A stretch of 64,000 nt of DNA, taken from the NCBI GenBank assembly GCA_023522315.1, contig JAHCSU010000419.1, positions 1 through 64,000 of the forward strand. The letters are read 5' to 3'. The notes under the pieces were generated by a model. That model ran no database searches, had not been told where the DNA came from, and saw only the letters and a list, made by a program, of their open reading frames with translations. Origin of the DNA: Nostoc sp. CCCryo 231-06 (GTDB taxonomy: Bacteria > Cyanobacteriota > Cyanobacteriia > Cyanobacteriales > Nostocaceae). This document shows, piece after piece, positions 55,908 to 64,000 of the stretch. A program made the position numbers and the translations under genes. Each line of letters opens with the position of its first letter. Position 1 is the first letter of the stretch.

Positions 55908-58490
55908 TTAAAAATGATGCTGAAAAGGCTCACCCATTGCAGTTAAAATTTTTCTGGAACCAGAGTAAGGATTACGTCCGTGAGCTGTCAACATATTATC
56001 TAGCATTAATATATCCCCTTTCTGCCAAGGGTAAACAATCATTGCTTGTTGATAAGCTTCACGAATTTCTGCAATAACTGAGTCTTCAATGGGAGAACCA
56101 TCACCATAAAAAGTGTTGTATGGTAAATCTTCTTCTGTCAACTCGCTGAAAAATTTTTCTCGAAATTGTGTTTGTAAACTCGACACATGCCAAAAAACAA
56201 CATGATTAAACCAAACCATTTCACCCGTTTTTGGATGTTGTGCTATGGCTGGACGAACTTGACTAGTTCTTAAACGGTTGCTATCTTTCCACTCAACCTG
56301 AATGCAAGCGTTACGACAATATTCTTCCATCACAGCTTTGTCGGTTGTGTGAAAGGCTTTTTGCCAAGGTAAACCAAATCCATCACCATAGTTGCGAACT
56401 AACATCCAGCCTTTTTCTTGAAAGCGTTCTCTAATCTGAGAGTGAACACGTTGAAATACTTTTCTCACATCAGCAATTGGAGTTTCTCCCCCTTGGTTTG
56501 CAGGTTCAATGCAACAAAACCATATCTTCATGGGATAGGTACTGGCATAGGATGACTCATTATGTAAAGCAATGGTTTGGTCAGATGGAAATTCGGTAGA
56601 TGTATAAACTTTTTCGCTTAACTTAGTACGAGGTGTGGAAGATTCTATGTAAGGCATTAATTGAGGACATACAGCACTAACGAATTGCTCAAAATCCTCT
56701 TTTTCATTAACAGCAAAACCTCTAAATAAAATTCCTCCATATTTCAACAATTTATTGATAATGAATTCTTGATTTTTATCAGCCCAAATTGGGAAATTAA
56801 TATCACTGATTTTAGGTGTAATAACTAAAGGTAAATTTCCTTCAGGTTGCAAAAAATTTTCTGTAATTAATTCTTGCTGAGATAAGTTAATTATTGTAGG
56901 TTTTGGTTGTGACTTAAATGCTTTAAATTTTTGGCGGCGGGCTTGTTGAAATTCATGTTGCTTTACATCTTGTCTTTGCTTATCTGCTGTTGCTAATATT
57001 TCTTTTATAGTTGTAAATTTAATATTAGCTTGAGCAACAACGGCACGCAAAATAATTTCATAATCTGTAATAAGTTTAGCGATTTTTGAAGCATTAAATA
57101 AGTCTGTACTGTATTCCAAACTACCACTCAACCCTTGTTTGCTTTCCCACATATTAAGTAGTAAATCAAATTTAGCCGTGCCATTGTCAAGATATTCGAC
57201 AATTTTCGAGTTCAAACCCTCTAATTCAAGTCGGGGTTTTGGGGCATTTTGTAGGACAAACTTGGATTGGAACAGAGGTGTATGGCTCAAATCTCGCTCT
57301 GGCTTCAGGGCTAATACTAACTGGTCAAACGGCATATCCTGATGTTCATAAGCAGCCAAAGTCACCTCACGAACACGTTTCAACAATTCCTGAAAGGTTG
57401 GATTTCCTCCCAGGTAGGTACGTAATACTAATTGGTTAACAAAAAAACCAATAACATTCTCTAGTTCTTGTAAATTACGGTTAGCAACATCAGTACCTAC
57501 AACAATATCATCCTGCTTTGTGTAGTAATGCATCAAGGTCTTGAATGCTGCTACTAGAGTCATAAATAGAGTGACTCCCTCCTGATGGCTAAGTGCTTTA
57601 ATTTCTTCACAAAGTTCTTTTGGCAGTTCTAGATGTTGCCTGGCACCGCGAAAAGTTTGGATTTTGGGACGGGGATAGTCGATAGGTAATTCCAGCACAG
57701 GTAAGTTACCAAGTTGCTGTTTCCAATAAGATAAGTGTTTCTCTATCACCTCCTCTTGCAGCCAGTGATTTTGCCAGTAAGCGAAGTCTGCATATTGAAT
57801 TGGCAATTCTGGTAAAGGTGTACCCCTTTGGGGAAGCAAGTTATGCGTAGCGTCTCGCAGAAAAGGTTTTCCTTTGCTGAAAGCTGCATAAAGCGTGGAA
57901 AATTCGTGAAAAAATATACCAACTGACCAACCATCAACGGCAATATGGTGGATTGTGAACAGCAGGAAGTGTTCCTGTAAACTTGTTTGTAGGAGTATTA
58001 CTCGCAGCAAGGGGCCAGTTGCTAAATCAAAAGGTTTTTGAGCTATCTGTCTTGTTAGTTGCTCGACTTGTGCTTGTCGTTCAGCTTCTGGAATCGAGAG
58101 CAAGTTCACCACTGGCAGCCTCACTGTTACATTAGGATGAATAACCTGAACTGCTTGTTCCTCAACTAACTCAAAAGTAGTACGTAATACTTCATGGCGC
58201 CGCACAATTTCATTGAGACTTTGTTCTAGCGCATCCACGTTAAGCACACCTGTCAGCTGTACACACGCTAGTTCACTGTAGTAAGAATTGCTGGGATCTA
58301 ACTGTTCAAGAAACCATAGTCGCTGCTGAGCGAAAGACAGAGGAGCAGCACTGTGCTGGGTACGACGAGGAATAACTATTTGTTTAGTATCAGGGTCGTG
58401 CTCACCTCGTAAGCGCTTTTCTAAAATTGCTTGTTTAGCAGGTGATAGCTTAGAACGTCGTTTAATAATTTCATCTGATTTGCTATCCAT
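55908..58490 (-). CDS. NRPS C domain fused to a TauD/TfdA (SyrP-like) Fe(II)/2OG hydroxylase
   Basis: C motif IHHIAVDGWS; TauD part with LHNESSYASTYPMKIWFCCIEPANQGGETPIADVRKVF...KGDILMLDNMLTAHGRNPYSGSRKI (HxE and distal H). Confidence 0.92.
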   Translation of the reverse strand: MDSKSDEIIKRRSKLSPAKQAILEKRLRGEHDPDTKQIVIPRRTQHSAAPLSFAQQRLWFLEQLDPSNSYYSELACVQLTGVLNVDALEQSLNEIVRRHEVLRTTFELVEEQAVQVIHPNVTVRLPVVNLLSIPEAERQAQVEQLTRQIAQKPFDLATGPLLRVILLQTSLQEHFLLFTIHHIAVDGWSVGIFFHEFSTLYAAFSKGKPFLRDATHNLLPQRGTPLPELPIQYADFAYWQNHWLQEEVIEKHLSYWKQQLGNLPVLELPIDYPRPKIQTFRGARQHLELPKELCEEIKALSHQEGVTLFMTLVAAFKTLMHYYTKQDDIVVGTDVANRNLQELENVIGFFVNQLVLRTYLGGNPTFQELLKRVREVTLAAYEHQDMPFDQLVLALKPERDLSHTPLFQSKFVLQNAPKPRLELEGLNSKIVEYLDNGTAKFDLLLNMWESKQGLSGSLEYSTDLFNASKIAKLITDYEIILRAVVAQANIKFTTIKEILATADKQRQDVKQHEFQQARRQKFKAFKSQPKPTIINLSQQELITENFLQPEGNLPLVITPKISDINFPIWADKNQEFIINKLLKYGGILFRGFAVNEKEDFEQFVSAVCPQLMPYIESSTPRTKLSEKVYTSTEFPSDQTIALHNESSYASTYPMKIWFCCIEPANQGGETPIADVRKVFQRVHSQIRERFQEKGWMLVRNYGDGFGLPWQKAFHTTDKAVMEEYCRNACIQVEWKDSNRLRTSQVRPAIAQHPKTGEMVWFNHVVFWHVSSLQTQFREKFFSELTEEDLPYNTFYGDGSPIEDSVIAEIREAYQQAMIVYPWQKGDILMLDNMLTAHGRNPYSGSRKILTAMGEPFQHHF

Positions 58491-58532
58491 AATATTATCC
58501 TTATAATTTATGAGTTTTTTATTACTAATAAA

Positions 58533-59603
58533 TTAAGCAATTACTTGAAAATTTACATAGGAAGGTACAGGTTGAATTCGAGTTAAATCATTTTCAAAAA
58601 TAACTAAATCCCTATTATTATCAATTTCTTGAAATCCTGCAAATTTATAAGATATATACATCATTCTGTTGCGGTCATTTGGTAAAAACTCTGCCACAAG
58701 ACGGACATTATTGCTTTGAGCTAGACTCATAATATGATTCATCATTATTGTCCCAACTCCCCTCGACATGACGCGACAAGACATCAGCAAAAGCTTTATT
58801 GTCCATGATTTTGGCTGGCATTCGATCAGAACTAAACCTATCTTACCGTAGCTGCCATACTTATCTTCCAGACTTGCAATCAGCAGTTTATGGTTGTCTG
58901 ATTGGCGAAAATGATTGAGTTCATCATAGGAGTAGGTATAACCAGTTGTATTCAATTGGTTGGTTCTTAGTGTTAATTCTTCTGCACGCTGTAAGTCTTC
59001 TTCTTTAGCAGAGGAGATAGTGAAATTCATATTGAGAGTAGCTAAGAATTCGTCTGCTGTGCCAACAAATTCTTTCTCTGCATTTTGACGCTCAATATCA
59101 CTAACATACATCAACCTTCTAATTTGTGAATCTTCCGTAAGAAAACGGGGATTCATGACAGGCATATCTAAAATATTCTCTATCTCATCTACGTTTATAC
59201 ACAGGATTTCTGGTAAAGAAAATTTTACTTCTTCTAGTTCAAACAATTGGTCATCAATAAAGGCGATCGCATCCATACCAATATTAAGTAACTTAGCAAC
59301 TTCTTTGAGAGAAGCAGCCTTAGAATTCCAATTTATTTGTGGATATAAAAAATACTCTTCTAAACCAAATTCTTCTAGTTTAGCTATTGCTGTAGCACGC
59401 TCGTTCTTACTAGCTATAGATTGTATGATACCACGACTATCTAAAGTCTGAATAATATTTACTATATTTTGTCGCAGAGAAACTTTCTCGTCTTCCAGCA
59501 AAACTCCATGCCATATGGTATTATCCAAATCCCAAACGACACATTTAATAACTTTTTTGTCTTTTTGTTTACTATTTATGTCTTGTTCTTGAGTACTAAT
59601 CAT
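58533..59603 (-). CDS. HAD-superfamily FkbH-like protein (1,3-bisphosphoglycerate to glyceryl-ACP)
   Basis: HAD motif VVWDLDNTIWHGVLLED; IASKNERATAIAKLEEFGL; IAFIDDQLFELEEV; C-terminal acyltransferase-like region. Confidence 0.9.
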   Translation of the reverse strand: MISTQEQDINSKQKDKKVIKCVVWDLDNTIWHGVLLEDEKVSLRQNIVNIIQTLDSRGIIQSIASKNERATAIAKLEEFGLEEYFLYPQINWNSKAASLKEVAKLLNIGMDAIAFIDDQLFELEEVKFSLPEILCINVDEIENILDMPVMNPRFLTEDSQIRRLMYVSDIERQNAEKEFVGTADEFLATLNMNFTISSAKEEDLQRAEELTLRTNQLNTTGYTYSYDELNHFRQSDNHKLLIASLEDKYGSYGKIGLVLIECQPKSWTIKLLLMSCRVMSRGVGTIMMNHIMSLAQSNNVRLVAEFLPNDRNRMMYISYKFAGFQEIDNNRDLVIFENDLTRIQPVPSYVNFQVIA

Positions 59604-59606
59604 ATA

Positions 59607-60791
59607 TTAACTTATCTCTGCTAATTTCTTTTCCAAGCCAGTAGTAACATTTGCAAAAAGATAATCTTGATAACCTGAGTCTGCGATCGTAATTTCTTGA
59701 ATTTGAGTACTACCTTCAATGATTTCCATAATTTTAGAGTCGCGTAAATACCTTTCCACTGGGTACTCACTACTACAACCATTGCCACCATGAATTTGCA
59801 CGGCATCATTTGCTATTTTGCTAGCTACTGTGGATGCAAAGTACTTAGCAATAGAAGTCTCTATAATTGAGTTTGGGTCGTTAATGTCTTTGAGATAACC
59901 AGCTTGATAACACAGCAGTCTTGCTGCTTTGACGTTAGTTATCATCTGACTAATCATTTGGCGGATTAATTGATGTTCTTTCAGATAAACGCCAAACTGT
60001 TTTCGCTCATTTGTATACTTGATACAAGCTTCTAAACAAGCTTGAGCAATACCTACACAACCCGATGCCACACTATATCTACCATAATCAAGTGCAGTAG
60101 CAGCAATGTAGGAAAATCCAAAACCCAGTTTACCTACTAAATTTTCTAAAGAAACCTGACAGTTATCAAAGTGTAATTCTGCTGACATTGAAGCCCTAAC
60201 ACCTAAAATCCCAGACATTGGTTTGACTGACAGTCCAGGACTATTTTTTTCAACTAAAAAAGCAGTGGGTTTCCCCTCACATTTAGCAAAGACCAAAAAT
60301 ACATCTGCTATTTGTCCATAGGTAATCCATTTCTTTTGCCCATTTAAGACATAAACATCACCAACAAGTGTTGATGTTGTTTCTACACTTTTAGCATCGC
60401 TACCTACATTCGGTTCGCTTAACGCAAAAGCAGCAATAGTTTCACCAGATGCAAATTTAGGAAGCCAATACTGTTTTTGAGATTTATTACCCCATTTACA
60501 CAAAGCATGAGCAACCATGTTGTGAACTGTCAACAAACTTCGCACGGAAGAACATCCCCGTCCAATTTCCTCGTTGAGAATGCCATAGGTAATCATGTCC
60601 ATTCCTTGACCGCCATATTCTTGGGGTAATATAGCACCGAGAAAACCACGTTTAGCTATCTTCTTAATTAGTTCTCGCGGGGTAAATTCTTTCCTATCCC
60701 ATTCGCCAGCATCAGGGCATATTTCCTGATTAACAAAAGCTCTAAATTCAGCTTTAGCGTTTTTTTGTTGACTAGACAGTTCCAGTTTCAT
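59607..60791 (-). CDS. Acyl-CoA dehydrogenase family protein (FkbI-like)
   Basis: GFLGAILPQEYGGQGMDMITYGILNEEIGRGCSSVRSLLTVHNMV...FALSEPNVGSDAKSVETTS...QIHGGNGCSSEYPVERYLRDSKIMEIIEGSTQIQ. Confidence 0.92.
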   Translation of the reverse strand: MKLELSSQQKNAKAEFRAFVNQEICPDAGEWDRKEFTPRELIKKIAKRGFLGAILPQEYGGQGMDMITYGILNEEIGRGCSSVRSLLTVHNMVAHALCKWGNKSQKQYWLPKFASGETIAAFALSEPNVGSDAKSVETTSTLVGDVYVLNGQKKWITYGQIADVFLVFAKCEGKPTAFLVEKNSPGLSVKPMSGILGVRASMSAELHFDNCQVSLENLVGKLGFGFSYIAATALDYGRYSVASGCVGIAQACLEACIKYTNERKQFGVYLKEHQLIRQMISQMITNVKAARLLCYQAGYLKDINDPNSIIETSIAKYFASTVASKIANDAVQIHGGNGCSSEYPVERYLRDSKIMEIIEGSTQIQEITIADSGYQDYLFANVTTGLEKKLAEIS

Positions 60792-60831
60792 AATACCATT
60801 TCTGCCACATAAAATGGCACTTTATATTTTG

Positions 60832-61080
60832 TTACTGCACCAAAATAGCCGTTTTACGTTCAATTAAATTGGCGAGAGAGTTGATTGTGCGAAAATTTTC
60901 AAATTCCAAGTCTTCATTTTCAATAGTAATCTGAAACTCTTGCTCTACAAATAAAACAAGTTGCATAGCAAACATAGAATTGACAAAACCTAGAGCAAAA
61001 ATGTCTTCATCTGGTTGCAAATCATGATTACCGAAAAATTTGAAAAGGAAAGTTTTTATTTTAGCTTGAATTTCGCTCAT
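60832..61080 (-). CDS. Discrete acyl carrier protein (FkbJ-like)
   Basis: 82 aa, LQPDEDIFALGFVNSMFAMQLVLFVEQEF, with the phosphopantetheine Ser in VNSMFAMQ. Confidence 0.88.
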   Translation of the reverse strand: MSEIQAKIKTFLFKFFGNHDLQPDEDIFALGFVNSMFAMQLVLFVEQEFQITIENEDLEFENFRTINSLANLIERKTAILVQ

Positions 61081-61099
61081 TAGTCTTGATTATTCCTAT

Positions 61100-62017
61100 T
61101 TATTGATATACGTAAAACCCTTTACCAGTTTTTCTTCCATACAACCCTGCATCAACCATTTTTTTGAGTAAAGAGCATGGTCTGTATTTGCTATCATTAA
61201 AGTTTTCGTACAAGACTTCGATAGAAAATAAAATTGTGTCTAGCCCAATTAAATCTGCTGTTTCTAAAGGCCCCATTTTGTGACCAAAACAACCTTTAAA
61301 TATTTTGTCCACATCTTCTGCTGTAGCAACTTGGTCTTGCAACAGAAAAATAGCTTCGTTAATAGTTAACATCAACACACGGTTGGAAACAAAACCCGGT
61401 GAATCATTGACAATGATGCATTCTTTACCCATCTGAGCGAGCATTTGTTTTGCCGTTTCAATTGTTGTATCAGAGGTATGATATCCACGAATCATCTCCA
61501 CCATCGGCTTCATTGGTACAGGATTCATAAAGTGGATACCAACAACTTTATCGGCTCGTTTTGTGACTGAAGCTATGCGGGTAATGGGAATAGCTGATGT
61601 GTTAGCGGCGAATATACAATTTACTGGGCAAATAGAATCTATTAAGGGATAAACCTCTCTTTTAATATCCCATTTTTCGGTGACATTTTCAACTATAAAA
61701 TCTGCCTTTTCTAAATTTTTATAGTTTGTAGAAAACTCTATTTCTTCGATGATACCATCTGGAGTTTCTGTGTTGTCGCTTTTTTTGAAAAACCCCTGAA
61801 AGCGGATATTATTCCTGATTTGCTGTTTCGCTTTATCCAGGATATCTTCAGAAATATCTACAAGAACAACTTGATGACCTGTTTGAGCCAGATTTTGTGC
61901 AACTCCAACTCCCATTACTCCTGCACCAACAACGCCTACTGTTTGAATATTCATAATTTTTACAAACCTACCTTTGCTACCAAATCTTTTAATTTCAGCT
62001 GTGGATAGCATAACCAT
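61100..62017 (-). CDS. 3-hydroxyacyl-CoA dehydrogenase family protein (FkbK-like)
   Basis: VGVVGAGVMGVGVAQNLAQTGHQVVLVD; GIHFMNPVPMKPMVEMIRG; NDSPGFVSNRVLMLTINEA. Native start is probably MNIQTVG. Confidence 0.9.
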   Translation of the reverse strand: MVMLSTAEIKRFGSKGRFVKIMNIQTVGVVGAGVMGVGVAQNLAQTGHQVVLVDISEDILDKAKQQIRNNIRFQGFFKKSDNTETPDGIIEEIEFSTNYKNLEKADFIVENVTEKWDIKREVYPLIDSICPVNCIFAANTSAIPITRIASVTKRADKVVGIHFMNPVPMKPMVEMIRGYHTSDTTIETAKQMLAQMGKECIIVNDSPGFVSNRVLMLTINEAIFLLQDQVATAEDVDKIFKGCFGHKMGPLETADLIGLDTILFSIEVLYENFNDSKYRPCSLLKKMVDAGLYGRKTGKGFYVYQ

Positions 62018-64000
62018 TTAGCTTTGCTGTTTCTTCTTCAGTTAATTCCTCTAATTCTTCTATAAGTATGTCTTCAATAACCAAGGCTAACTCAGCTACA
62101 GTTGGCGCTTCAAAGATATGACGCAGGGATATTACGACCTGAAAATCTTTACGAATCTGGGAAACCAGTTGAGTTGCTATTAAGGAGTGTCCACCTAAAT
62201 CAAAAAAATTATCATCAACACCGATTTTCTCAACCCCCAATAACTCCTGCCAAATTTTTGCTATCTTTTGTTCAATTTCAGACTGCGGCGGCTGAAAAGT
62301 TTTTGTTAATTCTGGACGCAGGTTTTCAGGTACAGGTAAAGCACGACGATCTACTTTGCCATTGGCTGTCAAAGGTAAAGCGTCTAGCACTACAAAGACA
62401 GAAGGAAGCATATATTCGGGCAGTTTTTCTTTGAGAAATCTCCGTAGTTCATTTATAGAAGGGGTAGTATTCTCATGATTAACTAGATATGCAACTAGAC
62501 GACAGTCATTTGGTATATCTTCCCTTGCTACTACTACCGTTTCTCGTACCTGTGGATGTTGCTCTAATAAAGCTTCAATTTCTCCCAATTCAATTCGGAA
62601 ACCACGAATTTTTACTTGATGGTCGATGCGACCAATGTACTCTATTTCTCCACTGGGAAGATAGCGAGCTAAATCCCCTGTTTTGTATAGACGTGCTGCT
62701 GGTTTATCACTAAAAGGATTGGGAGTAAATTTTTCTGCTGTCAAGTCGGGACGGTTGAAATAGCCTCGTGCTAGTTGCTCACCACCTATATATATTTCGC
62801 CTAGTACACCCACAGGAACAGGCTGCTTACTTGCATCTAGTATATGTATTTGTGTATTAGCAATTGGACGACCGATTAATACGGATGCTGACAAGGGTAG
62901 TTGTGGAGTAATACTGTAACAAGTGACATCCGCAGACACCTCCGATGAACCGTAAAGATTTAACAAGGTACTATCTGGCAAACTCTGCCGAAATTGCACA
63001 AGCAAGTCAGTAAACAGTGCTTCACCACTGCTAATCCATAACTTTAACTTGGGTAGCTGCAACTGTAAGACATCGTATGTATCTAACAGTATACGTAGTA
63101 ATGAAGGAACAAGTACTAACCGTGTCACCTTGCTGTGGGCAAGATTAGTTACAAACTGTTGTGGGTCTTTGACAACTTGATCGGGCACAATTACTGTGGT
63201 TATTCCTTGAAGTAAAGGTCCAAAGATTTCCCATACTGAATCCACAAAGTTTAGGGATGTTTTCTGGCAACAAATTTCTTCTTCTAGAAAAGGATAATTC
63301 TGCCACATCCATTGGAAACGATTGATAGCACATTTGTGCAAACCAAGAACTCCCTTCGGTTTACCTGTAGAACCAGAGGTGTAAATTACATAGGCTAAAT
63401 CTTGTGGGTTCGCATTACTGACTATATTTTCTGGGCTGTAATCAGTAAACGCTGTATTGTCAGTGTCGATACATACTAGTTTTGCCGAATGTGGTGGTAA
63501 GTCATTAACTAAATGAGCTTGCGCTAATAATACCGATACCTGAGAATCTGCTAAGGCAAAAGCCAAGCGTTCTTTAGGATAGGCTGGATCTAGGGGCATA
63601 TAAGCACCCCCTGCCTTCATAATGGCTAGCAATCCTACTACCATTTCAATAGAACGCTCTACACAGATACCAACAATAACATCTGGTTTTACGCCTAGCT
63701 GGTGCAAGTAATGTGCCAGCTGATTTGCTCGGTTGTTTAACTCTCTATAAGTTAATTGTCGATTTTCAAAGATAACAGCAATATCAGACGGCGTTTTCTC
63801 TACCTGTGCTTCAAATAGTTGATGAATGCACTTATCTTGTGGATAGTCTGTCTTGGTATTATTCCACTCAACTAATAACTGTTGTATTTCAGATGGGGCT
63901 AGTAGTTGCAAGTCTGATATGCGCTGTTGGGGATCGCTAACTATTCTTTCCAGTAGAGTCTGGAAATGTCCCAGCATCTGAGTAACCGTATCTGCCTTAA
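61995..64000 (-). CDS. NRPS, (C)-A-PCP, 5' end outside the window (predicted beta-alanine)
   Basis: Reading frame stays open to the window edge (KADTVTQMLGHFQTLLERIV...). A domain FVDSVWEIF...RLVLVPSLL...WISSGEAL...NLYGSSEVSADV, hand-read code VDWVISLADK (beta-Ala). PCP DNFFDLGGHSLIATQL. Confidence 0.92.
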   Translation of the reverse strand, partial: KADTVTQMLGHFQTLLERIVSDPQQRISDLQLLAPSEIQQLLVEWNNTKTDYPQDKCIHQLFEAQVEKTPSDIAVIFENRQLTYRELNNRANQLAHYLHQLGVKPDVIVGICVERSIEMVVGLLAIMKAGGAYMPLDPAYPKERLAFALADSQVSVLLAQAHLVNDLPPHSAKLVCIDTDNTAFTDYSPENIVSNANPQDLAYVIYTSGSTGKPKGVLGLHKCAINRFQWMWQNYPFLEEEICCQKTSLNFVDSVWEIFGPLLQGITTVIVPDQVVKDPQQFVTNLAHSKVTRLVLVPSLLRILLDTYDVLQLQLPKLKLWISSGEALFTDLLVQFRQSLPDSTLLNLYGSSEVSADVTCYSITPQLPLSASVLIGRPIANTQIHILDASKQPVPVGVLGEIYIGGEQLARGYFNRPDLTAEKFTPNPFSDKPAARLYKTGDLARYLPSGEIEYIGRIDHQVKIRGFRIELGEIEALLEQHPQVRETVVVAREDIPNDCRLVAYLVNHENTTPSINELRRFLKEKLPEYMLPSVFVVLDALPLTANGKVDRRALPVPENLRPELTKTFQPPQSEIEQKIAKIWQELLGVEKIGVDDNFFDLGGHSLIATQLVSQIRKDFQVVISLRHIFEAPTVAELALVIEDILIEELEELTEEETAKLNGYAIHS

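Noticed and set aside
9451-63333. Many 60-130 aa ORFs overlapping the megasynthase genes in other frames (e.g. 13 opposite-strand ORFs of 60-104 aa within 46230-58490)
   Set aside because: Shadow ORFs of repetitive NRPS/PKS coding sequence. Several are near copies of each other only because the modules are homologous (28086..28310 and 48941..49123).
9105-64000. Anachelin-type cluster
   Set aside because: Thr and Ser codes are present, but there are no signs of salicylate or tyrosine-derived chromophore biosynthesis, and Dab, beta-Ala and hydroxymalonyl genes do not fit anachelin.
1-64000. tRNA, rRNA or riboswitch genes
   Set aside because: None recognised by eye on either strand; a tRNAscan/Infernal run would be needed to exclude them.

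Overview
The window is a cyanobacterial (Nostocales-like; HIP1 GCGATCGC sites recur) hybrid NRPS/PKS gene cluster. It has siderophore-type accessory genes, and the cluster is almost entirely on the minus strand. It is cut at the right edge; the left edge (1-2.1 kb, plus strand) is transposon debris: an IS4-like transposase, a truncated Tn3-family transposase and a Tn3-like terminal repeat. In transcription order (right to left) I read: A-PCP (beta-Ala code); a glycerate-derived hydroxymalonyl/methoxymalonyl-ACP cassette (FkbK/J/I/H-like); C-TauD hydroxylase; a tri-modular NRPS (Asn/Asp, Ser, Gly codes) that starts with a degenerate C domain; TonB receptor with AMIN domain and FecB-like lipoprotein; KS-AT-KR-ACP followed by a degenerate epimerase-like domain; stand-alone C domain lacking the catalytic His; JmjC/cupin oxygenase; diaminobutyrate aminotransferase; half-C-A-PCP (Dab code); C-A-PCP (Thr code); PanP-like Asp decarboxylase; two KS-AT-KR-ACP proteins, the second with a dead KR; methyltransferase; C-A-PCP-TE (beta-Ala-like code, Cys nucleophile); P450; an internally deleted P450; SDR; sucrase-ferredoxin-like protein; MATE exporter; SDR. 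The most notable points are the three degenerate C-superfamily domains at one PKS/NRPS junction next to a JmjC oxygenase, the methoxymalonyl-type cassette without its O-methyltransferase, the precursor-supply enzymes that match adjacent A-domain codes, and a decapitated TonB-receptor relic at the left border that duplicates the 5' region of the intact receptor. Specificity codes were read by eye from A-domain core motifs; no searches were run.
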